A stretch of DNA of 54,863 nt, taken from JAKANT01 sp035502095 (GTDB lineage Bacteria; Pseudomonadota; Gammaproteobacteria; Burkholderiales; Burkholderiaceae_F). The notes beneath the pieces were generated by a model, which was not told the origin of the DNA, did not search any database, and worked only from the letters and a program-made list of their open reading frames with translations. Shown piece by piece: positions 24,743-35,036 of the stretch (the stretch's first letter is position 1; every line of letters starts with the position of its first letter). Both the position numbers and the translations under genes were made by a program. The stretch is taken from contig DATJUX010000023.1 of NCBI GenBank assembly GCA_035502095.1, forward strand, positions 1 to 54,863, read 5' to 3'.

Positions 24743-26107
24743 ATGAGAGATACGCCCAATCCCGACCTCGCGCACCAGACCGACTCGATACAGAGCACCG
24801 CAACGGCGCGGCGCTGGATCTGGTGGGTGATCGGCGCGATCGTCATCGGCCTTGCGGCGTGGTGGTGGTTTCGTCCTTCGGGCCCCGCACCGGTCGCCGA
24901 AGGCGACACCGCGGCGCCCCCCAAGCGGGGTGCGCGCTTCGATCCGACCAAGTCGGTCGTCCCGGTCGCGGTGGCTGCCGCCCGCGCGGTCGACATGCCG
25001 GTGCGCATCGGCGCGCTCGGCACGGTCACGGCGCGCAACACCGCGCTGGTCAAGGCGCGCGTCGACGGCCTGCTCGAGAAGGTCAATTTCCGCGAAGGCC
25101 AGTTGGTCCGCGCCGGTGACGTGCTCGCCCAGATCGATCCGAAACCGTTCGAGGTGCAACTGGAGCAGGCGCAGGGCCAGCTCGAGCGCGACCGGGCCCA
25201 GCTCCAGAACGCGCAGAACGACCTGGTGCGCTACCGCAACCTGCTTGCGCAGGATTCGATCGCCGCGCAGCAGGTCGACAACCAGGAAGCGCTGGTGCGC
25301 CAGTACCAGGCGACAGTGGTGAGCGACCAGGCGGCGGTGGAAGGCGCGCGCCTGAATCTCGTGTGGACGCGGATCACGGCACCGACCAACGGCCGTACCG
25401 GACTGCGCCAGGTCGATGCTGGCAACATGATCCACGCAGCGGATACCAACGGGCTGGTCGTGATCACCGAGGTCGATCCGATCGCCGTCATCTTCCCGGT
25501 CCCGCAGGACCTGCTGCCGCAGGTGATGGGGCAGCTGCAGCGCGGTGCGCAGCTCAGCGTCGATGCCTACGACCGCGAGGGCCGGACCAAACTCGCCACC
25601 GGCGTGCTGGTGACGGCGGACAACGTCATCGACACGACCACCGGAACCGTGAAGCTGAAGGCGGAGTTTCCGAACAAGGACGGCGCTCTGTTCCCGAACC
25701 AGTTCGTCAACGCGCGCCTGCTCGTGCAGACGCTGAAGGGCGCCATCGCGATTCCGACGTCGGCGATCCAGCGCGGCGCGCCGGGCACGTTCGTCTACGT
25801 CATCAAGGATGACAACTCCGTCACCGTGCGTCCGATCAAGGCCGGCGCGGTCGACGGCGAACTCACCGCCGTCACCGACGGCCTTGCCGCCGGCGAGAAG
25901 GTCGTCGCCGACGGCGCCGACAAGCTGCGCGAGGGCGCGAAGGTCGAGCCGATCGATTCCAGCGCGAAGCCGTCGCGTCGCGCCGGTGGTACGACCGGCG
26001 CTGCCGGCACCGGCAACGGCGAACACAAGAAGGGCAACCGGAAGCGCGACAACGCGACACCGGGCGCTGCGCCGCCGGCGGATGCAGGCAAGGACGCGGA
26101 CAAGTAG
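24743..26107 (+). CDS. mdtA: RND efflux periplasmic adaptor, MdtA-like
   Basis: The protein has 454 residues. A single N-terminal membrane segment (WIWWVIGAIVIGLAAWWWF) is followed by the HlyD-type barrel-sandwich, hairpin and beta-barrel domains: LGTVTARNTALVKARVDGLL and KVNFREGQLVRAGDVLAQID form the lipoyl half, and LVWTRITAPTNGRTGLRQVD the second. The C-terminus is long, charged and disordered (KKGNRKRDNATPGAAPPADA). The ATG at 24743 is preferred over an upstream one because of AAAGGA and the clean membrane anchor. It bridges the inner-membrane pump and the outer-membrane channel encoded next. The efflux substrates are unknown. Confidence 0.9.
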   Translation: MRDTPNPDLAHQTDSIQSTATARRWIWWVIGAIVIGLAAWWWFRPSGPAPVAEGDTAAPPKRGARFDPTKSVVPVAVAAARAVDMPVRIGALGTVTARNTALVKARVDGLLEKVNFREGQLVRAGDVLAQIDPKPFEVQLEQAQGQLERDRAQLQNAQNDLVRYRNLLAQDSIAAQQVDNQEALVRQYQATVVSDQAAVEGARLNLVWTRITAPTNGRTGLRQVDAGNMIHAADTNGLVVITEVDPIAVIFPVPQDLLPQVMGQLQRGAQLSVDAYDREGRTKLATGVLVTADNVIDTTTGTVKLKAEFPNKDGALFPNQFVNARLLVQTLKGAIAIPTSAIQRGAPGTFVYVIKDDNSVTVRPIKAGAVDGELTAVTDGLAAGEKVVADGADKLREGAKVEPIDSSAKPSRRAGGTTGAAGTGNGEHKKGNRKRDNATPGAAPPADAGKDADK

Positions 26108-26134
26108 CGCGCGGCGCCAGGGAAGCACACGGTC

Positions 26135-29100
26135 ATGAACCCCTCGCGGCTCTTCATCCTGCGGCCGGTCGCGACGACGCTGTTCATGGCGGCGATCCTG
26201 CTGTCGGGCATCGTCGCGTACCGGCTGCTGCCTCAGTCGGCGCTGCCACAGGTCGACTACCCCACGATCCAGGTCACCACGCTGTATCCGGGCGCAAGCC
26301 CCGAGGTGACGACGTCGCAGATCACGGCGCCGCTCGAGCGTCAGTTCGGCCAGATGCCGGGCCTGACGCAGATGTGGTCGGTGAGCTCCGCCGGCGCCTC
26401 GGTGATCACGTTGCGCTTCGACCTGGCGCTCGGCCTCGACTCCGCCGAGCAGCAGGTGCAGGCCTCGATCAACGCGGCGGCGACGTTCCTGCCCACCGAC
26501 ATCCCGATGCCGCCGACCTACAGCAAGGTCAATCCGGCGGACGCGCCGATCATCACGCTCGGACTCACCTCGAAGACGCTGCCGCTGATCAAGGTGCAGG
26601 ACCTCGCCGACACGCGGCTCGCGCAGAAACTCTCGCAGGTTCCCGGCGTCGGTCTCGTCACCGTTTCGGGCGGCCAGAAGCCCGCCGTGCGCGTGCAGGT
26701 GAATCCGAAGGCGCTCGCCGCGGTCGGCATGCAGATGGACGACCTGCGCAACGCCGTGGCAGCGGGCAACGTCAACCAGGCCAAGGGCAGTTTCGACGGG
26801 CCCAGCCGCGCCTCGACGATCGACGCCAACGACCAGCTCAAGTCGGAGGACGACTATCGCAACCTGATCATCGCGTGGAAGAACGGCGCGCCGATCCGCC
26901 TGCGCGACGTCGCCGACGTGGTCAACGACGCGGAGAACGTGCGCCTGGCGGCATGGGTCAACCGCGATCCGGGCGTGGTGCTGAACATCCAGCGCCAGCC
27001 GGGCGCCAACGTGATCCAGACGGTGGATCGCATCAAGGCGATCCTGCCGCAGTTGCAGGCGGGCCTGCCGGCCTCGATCGACGTGCACGCGCTCACCGAT
27101 CGCACGGTGACGATTCGCGCATCGGTGGAGGACGTCCAGTTCGAGCTGATGCTGGCCGTCGCGCTGGTCGTGATGGTGATCTTCCTGTTCCTGCGCAACG
27201 TGCGCGCCACCATCATTCCCAGCCTGGCGGTGCCGCTGTCGCTGGTCGGCACGTTCGGCGTGATGTACCTGGCCGGATTCTCGATCAACAACCTGACCCT
27301 GATGGCGCTGACGATCGCGACCGGATTCGTCGTCGACGACGCGATCGTGATGATCGAGAACATCTCGCGCCACCTCGAGCTGGCGCGCGAGAAGCACCAC
27401 CCGGTCGACGAGAAGGAGGAGCGCCGGATCGTCTTGCAGGCGGCGCTCGACGGCGCCGGGCAGATCGGCTTCACCATCATCTCGCTCACGTTCTCGCTGA
27501 TCGCCGTCCTGATCCCGTTGCTGTTCATGGGCGACGTCGTCGGGCGCCTGTTCCGCGAATTCGCGATCACGCTCGCGGTCTCGATCCTGATCTCGGCGGT
27601 GGTTTCGCTGACCTTCTCGCCGATGCTGTGCGCGAAGCTGCTGCGGCACGAGCCGGCGGAGAAGCCGTCGCGCATCGGGCGCGCGAGCCAGCACGCTTGG
27701 GACGCCACGGTGGCGGCCTACGACCGCGCCCTCGGCTGGGTGCTCGACCACCAGCTGCTGACGCTCTGGGTGGCGATCGGCACGCTGGTGCTGACGGTCG
27801 CGCTGTACGTCGTCGTGCCGAAGGGCTTCTTCCCGCAGCAGGACACCGGGGCGCTGCAAGCGATCACGGAGGCATCGCAGTCGGCGTCGTTCGCCGCGAT
27901 GGCCGACCGGCAGACCGCGCTCGCCGATGCGCTGCTCGCCGACCCCGCGGTGGACAGCCTGTCGTCGTTCATCGGCGTCGACGGACTGAACCCGACGCTG
28001 AACAGCGGCCGCATGCTCGTCAACCTGAAGCCGCACGGCAAGCGGCCCGACATCGAAACGGTGATGCAGCATCTGAAGGAGCGCGCGGCGCACGTCGAAG
28101 GCATCGCGCTTTACCTGCAGCCGGTGCAGGACCTGACGATCGAAGATCGCGTCGCGCGCACGCAGTACCAGTTCACGTTGTCCGCGGTCGACCTGAACGA
28201 ACTCTCGCAGTGGACGCCGCGCCTGGTCGAGCGCCTGCGGCGCGAGCCGAAGCTGGCGGACGTGGCGAGCGACCTGCAGACGTCCGGCCTGCAGGCGTAC
28301 GTCGAGATCGACCGTGACAGCGCCGGCCGGCTGGGCGTGACGACGTCGACCATCGACGCCGCGCTCTACAACGCGTTCGGCCAGCGCCTCGTGTCGACCA
28401 TCTTTACGCAGTCGAGCCAGTATCGCGTCGTGCTCGAGGTGAAGCCCGAGTTCCAGCGCGGCCTCGCGGCGCTCGACAACATCTACGTCTCGTCCTCGAC
28501 CGGCTCGCAGGTGCCGCTCGCGAGCATCGCCCGCGTGGAGGAGCGGCCCTCCGCACTGGCCATCAACCACCTCGACCAGTTTCCCGCCGCGACGATCTCG
28601 TTCAACCTCGCGGCGGGCGCTTCGCTCGGCGAGGCGGTCGACATCGTCGAAGCGGCGGAACGCGAGATCGGCATGCCGATCTCGGTCACCACGCACTTCG
28701 AGGGCGCGGCGCTCGCGTTTCGCGCCGGCCTCGGCAACGAGCTGCTGCTGGTGCTGGCGGCGATCGTCACGATGTACATCGTGCTCGGCGTGCTCTATGA
28801 GAGCTTCATCCACCCGATCACGATTCTGTCGACCCTGCCTTCGGCCGGTATCGGCGCGTTGCTGTCGCTGCTCCTGACCCGCAACGACCTGAGCGTGATC
28901 GCGGTCATCGGCATCGTGCTGCTGATCGGCATCGTGAAGAAGAACGCGATCATGATGATCGACTTCGCGCTCGATGCGCAGCGCAACGAAGGCATGGACC
29001 CGGTTTCGGCGATCCGCCAGGCGTGCCTGCTGCGCTTGCGTCCGATCCTCATGACGACCATGGCGGCGCTGCTCGGGGCGCTGCCGCTCATGCTCGGCAC

Positions 29101-29278
29101 CGGCGTCGGATCCGAGCTGCGCCATCCGCTCGGCATCACGATGGTGGGCGGCCTGCTAGTGAGCCAGGTGCTGACGCTCTTCACGACGCCGGTGATCTAT
29201 CTCGCGTTCGATCGCGCCGCGCGCCGCTGGAACGCGCGCCGTAGCGCGCGCATCGCGACCGGGGAAAGCGGCGAATGA
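26135..29278 (+). CDS. mdtB: RND multidrug efflux transporter, MdtB-like
   Basis: The protein has 1047 residues with the RND pattern: first transmembrane segment at the N-terminus (LFILRPVATTLFMAAILLSG), a large periplasmic loop, then the TM4 proton-relay motif LTIATGFVVDDAIVMIENIS carrying the paired Asp residues. The pattern repeats in the second half (LIGIVKKNAIMMIDFALDA). In MdtABC systems MdtB and MdtC form a mixed trimer powered by protons. The gene is 27 bp from mdtA and its stop overlaps the mdtC ATG (ATGA), so the two pump subunits are translationally coupled. Confidence 0.92.
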   Translation: MNPSRLFILRPVATTLFMAAILLSGIVAYRLLPQSALPQVDYPTIQVTTLYPGASPEVTTSQITAPLERQFGQMPGLTQMWSVSSAGASVITLRFDLALGLDSAEQQVQASINAAATFLPTDIPMPPTYSKVNPADAPIITLGLTSKTLPLIKVQDLADTRLAQKLSQVPGVGLVTVSGGQKPAVRVQVNPKALAAVGMQMDDLRNAVAAGNVNQAKGSFDGPSRASTIDANDQLKSEDDYRNLIIAWKNGAPIRLRDVADVVNDAENVRLAAWVNRDPGVVLNIQRQPGANVIQTVDRIKAILPQLQAGLPASIDVHALTDRTVTIRASVEDVQFELMLAVALVVMVIFLFLRNVRATIIPSLAVPLSLVGTFGVMYLAGFSINNLTLMALTIATGFVVDDAIVMIENISRHLELAREKHHPVDEKEERRIVLQAALDGAGQIGFTIISLTFSLIAVLIPLLFMGDVVGRLFREFAITLAVSILISAVVSLTFSPMLCAKLLRHEPAEKPSRIGRASQHAWDATVAAYDRALGWVLDHQLLTLWVAIGTLVLTVALYVVVPKGFFPQQDTGALQAITEASQSASFAAMADRQTALADALLADPAVDSLSSFIGVDGLNPTLNSGRMLVNLKPHGKRPDIETVMQHLKERAAHVEGIALYLQPVQDLTIEDRVARTQYQFTLSAVDLNELSQWTPRLVERLRREPKLADVASDLQTSGLQAYVEIDRDSAGRLGVTTSTIDAALYNAFGQRLVSTIFTQSSQYRVVLEVKPEFQRGLAALDNIYVSSSTGSQVPLASIARVEERPSALAINHLDQFPAATISFNLAAGASLGEAVDIVEAAEREIGMPISVTTHFEGAALAFRAGLGNELLLVLAAIVTMYIVLGVLYESFIHPITILSTLPSAGIGALLSLLLTRNDLSVIAVIGIVLLIGIVKKNAIMMIDFALDAQRNEGMDPVSAIRQACLLRLRPILMTTMAALLGALPLMLGTGVGSELRHPLGITMVGGLLVSQVLTLFTTPVIYLAFDRAARRWNARRSARIATGESGE

Positions 29279-32200
29279 GCATTTCGGCGCCGTTCATCGC
29301 GCGGCCCGTGGCGACCACCCTGCTGTCGGCGGGCGTGCTGCTCGCGGGCGTGGTCGCGTTCCGGCTGCTCCCGGTGGCGCCGCTGCCGCAGGTCGACTTT
29401 CCCACGATTTCGGTGCAGGCGAGCCTGCCCGGCGCAAGCCCGGAGACGATGGCCGCGACGGTGGCGACCCCGCTCGAACGGACGCTCGGACGCATCGCGG
29501 GAGTGACGGAGATCACGTCGTCGAGCTCGCTCGGCTCGACCCAGATCGTGCTGCAGTTCGACTTGAACCGGAACATCGACAGTGCGGCGCGCGACGTGCA
29601 GGCCGGCATCAACGCGGCGCGCGCGCTGCTGCCGACCGGCCTGCCCAGCAATCCGACCTATCGCAAGGTCAACCCGGCCGATGCGCCGGTGATGATCATT
29701 TCGCTCACGTCCGACACGCTGACGCGGGGCCAGATGTACGACGCCGCGTCGACCGTGCTCGCACAGAAGGTGTCGCAGGTGTCCGGCGTCGGCCAGGTGA
29801 CCGTCGGCGGCGCGGCACTGCCGGCGGTGCGCGCCGAGCTGAACATGCCGGCGCTGAACCAGATGGGCATCAGCCTGGAGACGGTGCGCACGGCAATCGC
29901 GACCAGCAATGCGAACCGGCCGAAGGGCTCGGTCGCCGACGCGACACGCAACTGGCAGATCTACGCCAACGACCAGGCACTCGCGGCCGCCGACTACATT
30001 CCGCTCATCGTGGCGTACCGCAACGGCGCGGCGGTCCGTCTGGGCGATGTCGCACAGGTGGTCGACTCGGTGCAGGACATCCGCAACTTCGGCGAGACCA
30101 ACGGCAAGCCGTCGGTCCAGATCTTCGTCTTCCGCCAGCCGGGCGCCAACATCATCGAGACGGTGGAGCGGGTCAAGGACCTGCTGCCGGTGCTGAAGGC
30201 GTCGATCCCCGCCGCGATCGACCTGCAGGTCGTGATGGAGCGCACCACCACGATCAAGGCGTCGTTGCGCGAGGTCGAGCGCACGCTCGTGATCTCGGTC
30301 ACGCTGGTCATCCTGGTGGTGTTCCTGTTCCTGCGCAGCGCGCGCGCCACGCTGGTCCCGGCCGCCGCGGTGCCGCTGTCGCTCATCGGCACGTTCGCGG
30401 TGATGTACCTGCTCGGCTACAGCCTCAACAACCTGTCGTTGATGGCGCTCACGATCGCCACCGGCTTCGTGGTCGACGATGCGATCGTCGTGCTGGAGAA
30501 CATCTCGCGGCACCTGGAGCGCAAGGACGGCGGCCCGGCCATGTCGCCGATGCAGGCGGCCCTGCTCGGCGCGAAGGAGGTCGGCTTCACGGTGCTGTCG
30601 ATGAGCCTGTCGCTGGTCGCCGTGTTCATTCCGGTGCTGGCGATGGGCGGGATCGTGGGCCGCCTGTTCCGCGAGTTCGCGGTCACGCTGTCGGTGGCGA
30701 TCCTGATGTCGCTGGCGGTGTCGCTCACGCTGAGCCCGATGATGTGCTCGCGCCTGCTGCGCGCGGCGCACGCGGGCGGCGCGCAACGCGTCGCGCGCTG
30801 GAAGGTCTGGACCGAGCACGCGTTCGATGCGCTGGCGCGCGGCTACGAACGCTCGCTGGCGTGGGCGCTGCGCCACTCGGCCTTCATGCTGCTGTTGTTC
30901 TTCGCCACCATCGCCCTCAACGTCTACCTCTACATCATCGTGCCGAAGGGCTTCTTCCCGCAGCAGGACGTCGGCATGATGTTCGGCGGCATCCAGGCCG
31001 ACCAGGCCACCTCGTTCCAGTCGATGCGCGACAAGCTGGCCGCGTTCGTCGACATCGTGCGCCAGGATCCGGCGGTGCAGAACGTGGTGGCCTTCACCGG
31101 CGGGGGCCAGCGCAACAGCGGACGGATGTTCGTGATTCTCAAGCCGCTCAGCGAGCGGCACTTGAGCGCCGACGAGGTCAACGCGCGCCTGCGTGCCAAG
31201 GTCGCCCACGTGCCCGGCGCCCAGGTCTTTTTCTCGCCGGTGCAGGACATCCGCGTGGGCGGGCGCTCGGCGAACGCGACGTACCAGTACACGCTGCAGG
31301 GCGACGACCTCGACGAACTGCGCAACTGGGAACCGAAGGTGCGCGAGGCGATGAACGACCTGCCGCAACTGGTCGACGTGAACACCGACGCGCAGGATCA
31401 CGGGCTGCAGACCTCGCTAATCATCGATCGTGACAGCGCATCGCGCCTCGGCATCACCGCCTCGATGATCGATGCGGTGCTCAACGACGCCTTCGGCCAG
31501 CGCCAGGTGTCGACGATCTACATGCCGCTCAACCAGTACCGGGTCGTGATGGAGGCGGCGCCGCAGTACTGGCAGAGCCCCGAGTCGCTGCGCGACATCT
31601 ACGTCGTGACCTCGACCGGCGCCCAGGTGCCGCTTTCGGCCATCGCGCGCTACGAGGCGACGCGCACGCCGCTGGCGGTCAATCACCAGGGACAATTCGC
31701 GGCTTCGACCATCGCCTTCAACCTCGCGCCGGACGTCACGCTTTCGCAGGCCACCGATGCGATCGACGCGGCCTTGCGCAAGATCGGGCTGCCGACCTCG
31801 ATCCGCGGCAGCTTCCAGGGCACGGCGCAGGTGTTCCAGCAGTCGCTGGCGAACCAGCCGATCCTGATCCTGGCCGCGCTTGCGACCATCTACATCGTGC
31901 TCGGCATGCTCTACGAGAGCTACGTGCACCCGGTCACGATCCTGTCGACCCTGCCGTCGGCGGGAGCCGGGGCGATCCTGGCCCTGCTGGCTACCGGCAC
32001 CGAGTTCTCGATCATCGCGTTGATCGGGGTGTTCCTGCTGATCGGCATCGTCAAGAAGAACGCGATCCTGATGGTCGACTTCGCAATCGTCGCGGAACGC
32101 GAGCGTGGACTGGAGCCGCGCGATGCCATCCTCGAAGCGTGCAAGCTGCGCCTGCGCCCGATCCTGATGACGACGATGGCGGCGCTGCTGGGCGCCGTGC

Positions 32201-32412
32201 CGCTCGCGGTGGGATTCGGCGACGGCGCCGAGTTCCGGCGGCCGCTCGGCATCTCCATCGTCGGCGGCCTGATCGCGAGCCAACTGCTCACCCTGTACAC
32301 CACGCCCGTCATCTACCTGTATCTCGATCGTGCACGTCTCGCACTCGCGCGCAGGCGCGCGCGGCGACGCGCGGCGTTTCCGCCCACGGGCTCATCGGAA
32401 CCGGCGACATGA
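29275..32412 (+). CDS. mdtC: RND multidrug efflux transporter, MdtC-like
   Basis: The protein has 1045 residues, a paralogue of the preceding pump subunit and similar along its whole length. It has the N-terminal anchor FIARPVATTLLSAGVLLAG, TM4 LTIATGFVVDDAIVVLENIS with the proton-relay Asp pair, and LIGIVKKNAILMVDFAIVAE. It starts at the ATG at 29275 overlapping the mdtB stop, and its own stop overlaps the next ATG. Both halves of the RND fold are intact. The order MdtA-MdtB-MdtC-channel matches the classical mdtABC locus, here with an outer-membrane channel gene in place of mdtD. Confidence 0.92.
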   Translation: MSISAPFIARPVATTLLSAGVLLAGVVAFRLLPVAPLPQVDFPTISVQASLPGASPETMAATVATPLERTLGRIAGVTEITSSSSLGSTQIVLQFDLNRNIDSAARDVQAGINAARALLPTGLPSNPTYRKVNPADAPVMIISLTSDTLTRGQMYDAASTVLAQKVSQVSGVGQVTVGGAALPAVRAELNMPALNQMGISLETVRTAIATSNANRPKGSVADATRNWQIYANDQALAAADYIPLIVAYRNGAAVRLGDVAQVVDSVQDIRNFGETNGKPSVQIFVFRQPGANIIETVERVKDLLPVLKASIPAAIDLQVVMERTTTIKASLREVERTLVISVTLVILVVFLFLRSARATLVPAAAVPLSLIGTFAVMYLLGYSLNNLSLMALTIATGFVVDDAIVVLENISRHLERKDGGPAMSPMQAALLGAKEVGFTVLSMSLSLVAVFIPVLAMGGIVGRLFREFAVTLSVAILMSLAVSLTLSPMMCSRLLRAAHAGGAQRVARWKVWTEHAFDALARGYERSLAWALRHSAFMLLLFFATIALNVYLYIIVPKGFFPQQDVGMMFGGIQADQATSFQSMRDKLAAFVDIVRQDPAVQNVVAFTGGGQRNSGRMFVILKPLSERHLSADEVNARLRAKVAHVPGAQVFFSPVQDIRVGGRSANATYQYTLQGDDLDELRNWEPKVREAMNDLPQLVDVNTDAQDHGLQTSLIIDRDSASRLGITASMIDAVLNDAFGQRQVSTIYMPLNQYRVVMEAAPQYWQSPESLRDIYVVTSTGAQVPLSAIARYEATRTPLAVNHQGQFAASTIAFNLAPDVTLSQATDAIDAALRKIGLPTSIRGSFQGTAQVFQQSLANQPILILAALATIYIVLGMLYESYVHPVTILSTLPSAGAGAILALLATGTEFSIIALIGVFLLIGIVKKNAILMVDFAIVAERERGLEPRDAILEACKLRLRPILMTTMAALLGAVPLAVGFGDGAEFRRPLGISIVGGLIASQLLTLYTTPVIYLYLDRARLALARRRARRRAAFPPTGSSEPAT

Positions 32413-33857
32413 CCAGCTCGCGCTCCTGCCTGCTTCTCTCCTGCGCGCTCGCGCTTGCCGCCTGCGCGGTCGGGCCCGACTACAAGCGGCCGACGGTCGA
32501 TTCGCCTCCGGCGTTCAAGGAGGCGCCCGAGGGCTGGAAGCCGGCCGAACCCCAGGACACGCGGGCCCGCCCGAACTGGTGGGAAGTGTTCGGCGACAGC
32601 GACCTCGACGCCCTGGTCGAACGGGTCGCGGGTGCGAACCAGACGCTGGCGACGTCGCTCGCCAACTACAACCAGGCCGTCGCCCTGGCGCGGCAGGCGC
32701 GCGCCGGCTACTACCCGACGGTGACGGCGAACGTGAGCTCGAACCGCGCGTCGTTGCCGACCACCAACGCGGTGAGCAGCGGCACGCCCGTCACCGTCAA
32801 CGAAGTCAGCCTGTCCGCCGACTGGGAACCGGACCTCTGGGGCCGCGTCCGGCGGACGGTGGAGTCCGAGGACGCCTCGGTCGCCGCGAGCCGCGCCGAT
32901 CTCGAGTCGACACGACTCAGCCTGCAGGCGCAGGCGGTGCAGGACTACTTCCAGCTGCGCATCGCGGATGCGCAGCGCAAGCTGCTCGACGAAGCGGTGC
33001 AGGCGTATACGAAATCGCTCGAGTTGACCCGCAACCGCTACACGCAAGGCGTGGTCACGCGTGCCGACGTCGTGCAGGCGCAAGCCCAGCTGGCGGCGGC
33101 GCAGGCGCAATGGGTGGACGTCGATATCTCGCGCGCGCAGCTCGAGCACGCGATCGCCGTGCTGATCGGGGTCGCGCCCTCGGCGCTGACCCTCGAACCG
33201 AAGCCCGACCTCGCGCCGGCCATGACACTCCCCGCGGTACCCGGCGCCGTTCCTTCGCAACTGCTGGAGCGCCGGCCCGACATCGCGGGAGCCGAGCGGC
33301 GGGTCGCAGCCGCCAACGCGCAGATCGGGGTTGCCACGTCGGCGTGGTTCCCGGTGCTCGATCTGAACGGAACCTATGGCCGGCGCAGCACCACCTGGGT
33401 CGGCCTGCTCAACGCGCCGACCAACTTGTGGTCGGTCGGGGCGTCGCTGGCCGAAACGATCTTCGACGGCGGGGCGCGCAGTGCCAGCATCGACGCCGCC
33501 AGGTCGTCCCACGACGCCAGCGTCGCCACCTATCGCCAAACAGTGCTCTCGGCGTTCCAGGAGGTCGAGGACAACCTCGCGGCCCTGCGGGTCCTGGCCA
33601 ACGAAGCGGACTACCAGCGCGAGGCGGTGCGGGCGGCGCGCGAGTCGCTCGACCTGACGGTGAACCAGTACAAGGCCGGCACGGTGAGCTATCTCAACGT
33701 CATCACCGCGCAGACCACGCTGCTCAGCAACCAGCAGAACGAGCTCAACCTGCGCAGCCGCCAGCTGGTGGCGACGGCCGTGCTGATCCGCGCGCTTGGC
33801 GGCGGCTGGCAGGCGGTGGCCGTCATCGGCGCGGGTCCGACGATCGCGGGCCGTTGA
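32409..33857 (+). CDS. Outer-membrane efflux channel lipoprotein, NodT/OprM family
   Basis: The protein has 482 residues. Its lipoprotein signal is SCLLLSCALALAACAVGPDY with lipobox AAC. GPDYKRP immediately after the Cys is typical of NodT-family factors. Two outer-membrane efflux (OEP) repeats follow, visible as long helical pairs such as RLSLQAQAVQDYFQLRIADA and ELLERRPDIAGAERRVAAAN-like segments. The ATG at 32409 overlaps the mdtC stop by four bases. It would complete a tripartite pump reaching through the outer membrane. Confidence 0.92.
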   Translation: MTSSRSCLLLSCALALAACAVGPDYKRPTVDSPPAFKEAPEGWKPAEPQDTRARPNWWEVFGDSDLDALVERVAGANQTLATSLANYNQAVALARQARAGYYPTVTANVSSNRASLPTTNAVSSGTPVTVNEVSLSADWEPDLWGRVRRTVESEDASVAASRADLESTRLSLQAQAVQDYFQLRIADAQRKLLDEAVQAYTKSLELTRNRYTQGVVTRADVVQAQAQLAAAQAQWVDVDISRAQLEHAIAVLIGVAPSALTLEPKPDLAPAMTLPAVPGAVPSQLLERRPDIAGAERRVAAANAQIGVATSAWFPVLDLNGTYGRRSTTWVGLLNAPTNLWSVGASLAETIFDGGARSASIDAARSSHDASVATYRQTVLSAFQEVEDNLAALRVLANEADYQREAVRAARESLDLTVNQYKAGTVSYLNVITAQTTLLSNQQNELNLRSRQLVATAVLIRALGGGWQAVAVIGAGPTIAGR

Positions 33858-33874
33858 GTCGACCCCCGAGGGCG

Positions 33875-35023
33875 ATGGCACGAGCAGCAGCGAAGGCGCC
33901 GAAGCCGGTTTCCGGCGGCGGCGAAGAACTGATCTTCGTCTTGCAGGGTGGCGGTGCGCTGGGTGCCTATCAGGCCGGCGTGTACGAAGCGCTCAGCGCA
34001 CGCGGCCTGTTTCCGCAGTGGGTGGGCGGAATCTCGATCGGCGCGATCAACGCGGCGCTGATCGCCGGCAACGAGCCCAAGCAGCGTGTGGCGCGCCTGC
34101 GCGAGTTCTGGCAAACGGTGACGGCCCAGTATTCGAGCCTGTTCCCGGTCGTGCCGGGCGTCGAGGCGCGCACTGCGTTCAACGGCACCATCGCGGCGAT
34201 GAGCTCGATCTTCGGCCTGCCGGGATTCTTCACGCCGCGCGTCCCGGGATTCCGGACCATCAGCTTCTACGACACCGCGCCGCTCAAGACGACGCTGGAG
34301 AACCTGGTCGACTTCGATCTGCTCAACAGCGACTCGGTGCGGCTGTCCGTCGGCGCCGTGAACGTGCGCTCGGGCAACTTCATCTACTTCGACACCAGCC
34401 GGCAGCGCCTCGATGCGCGCCACATCATGGCGAGCGCCGCACTTCCGCCGGGGTTCCCGCCGATCGAGATCGACGGCGAGTGGTATTGGGATGGCGGACT
34501 GGTTTCGAACACGCCGTTGCAATACGTGCTCGACCAGCCGGGCCGGCGCCCTCGCCTCGTATTTCAGGTCGACCTGTTTCCGGCCGAAGGGCAGCTGCCG
34601 ACCAATCTCGCCGAAGTCGCCGACCGCGAGAAGGACATCGAGTTTTCGAGCCGGACGCGCCTGAACACCACCAACGCCCTGGCGCGCGAATCGCTGGCGC
34701 AGGCCGTGGCGCGCCTCGCGGCGCGCCTCCCGCGCAAGTTCGCGAACGACCCGGATCTGCGGACCATCCAGGCCGCCAGCCGCCAGCCCGCCGTGACCGT
34801 GGTGCACCTGATCTACCGGCGCAGGCGCTACGAGGCGCAGTCGCGCGACTTCGAGTTCTCGCGCGTCTCGATGCGCGAGCACTGGCACGCGGGGCACGAG
34901 GACATGGTGCGCACGCTCGACCATCCCGTGTGGGTCGGGCGCAAGCGGCGGCGCGCGGGCGTGCAGGTGTTCGATCTCACGCGCGACGCGGTACACGCGG
35001 GCGCCAGGCGCGCGACGCGGTGA
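33875..35023 (+). CDS. Patatin-like phospholipase
   Basis: The protein has 382 residues. The patatin fold is clear: oxyanion LQGGGALGAYQAGVYEAL near residue 24, nucleophile in GGISIGAINAALIAG (GxSxG), and the catalytic Asp in WYWDGGLVSNTP (DGG/DGA position). The C-terminal third (from about residue 270) is an extra region typical of DUF3734-type bacterial patatins. No signal peptide is seen, so it is probably cytoplasmic or an exported effector without a cleavable signal. It lies 17 bp behind the channel gene, so it is probably transcribed with the efflux operon; the functional link is unclear. Confidence 0.88.
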   Translation: MARAAAKAPKPVSGGGEELIFVLQGGGALGAYQAGVYEALSARGLFPQWVGGISIGAINAALIAGNEPKQRVARLREFWQTVTAQYSSLFPVVPGVEARTAFNGTIAAMSSIFGLPGFFTPRVPGFRTISFYDTAPLKTTLENLVDFDLLNSDSVRLSVGAVNVRSGNFIYFDTSRQRLDARHIMASAALPPGFPPIEIDGEWYWDGGLVSNTPLQYVLDQPGRRPRLVFQVDLFPAEGQLPTNLAEVADREKDIEFSSRTRLNTTNALARESLAQAVARLAARLPRKFANDPDLRTIQAASRQPAVTVVHLIYRRRRYEAQSRDFEFSRVSMREHWHAGHEDMVRTLDHPVWVGRKRRRAGVQVFDLTRDAVHAGARRATR

Positions 35024-35036
35024 GGTCTCCTGCGCC

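Noticed and set aside
24338..29125. A 1595-residue open frame antisense to mdtA-mdtB, and similar long antisense frames at 1009-2850, 3424-5115 and 29197-31401
   Set aside because: These arise from high GC at codon position three of the real genes. Their translations are Arg/His/Asp-rich low-complexity without domains, ribosome sites or signal peptides.
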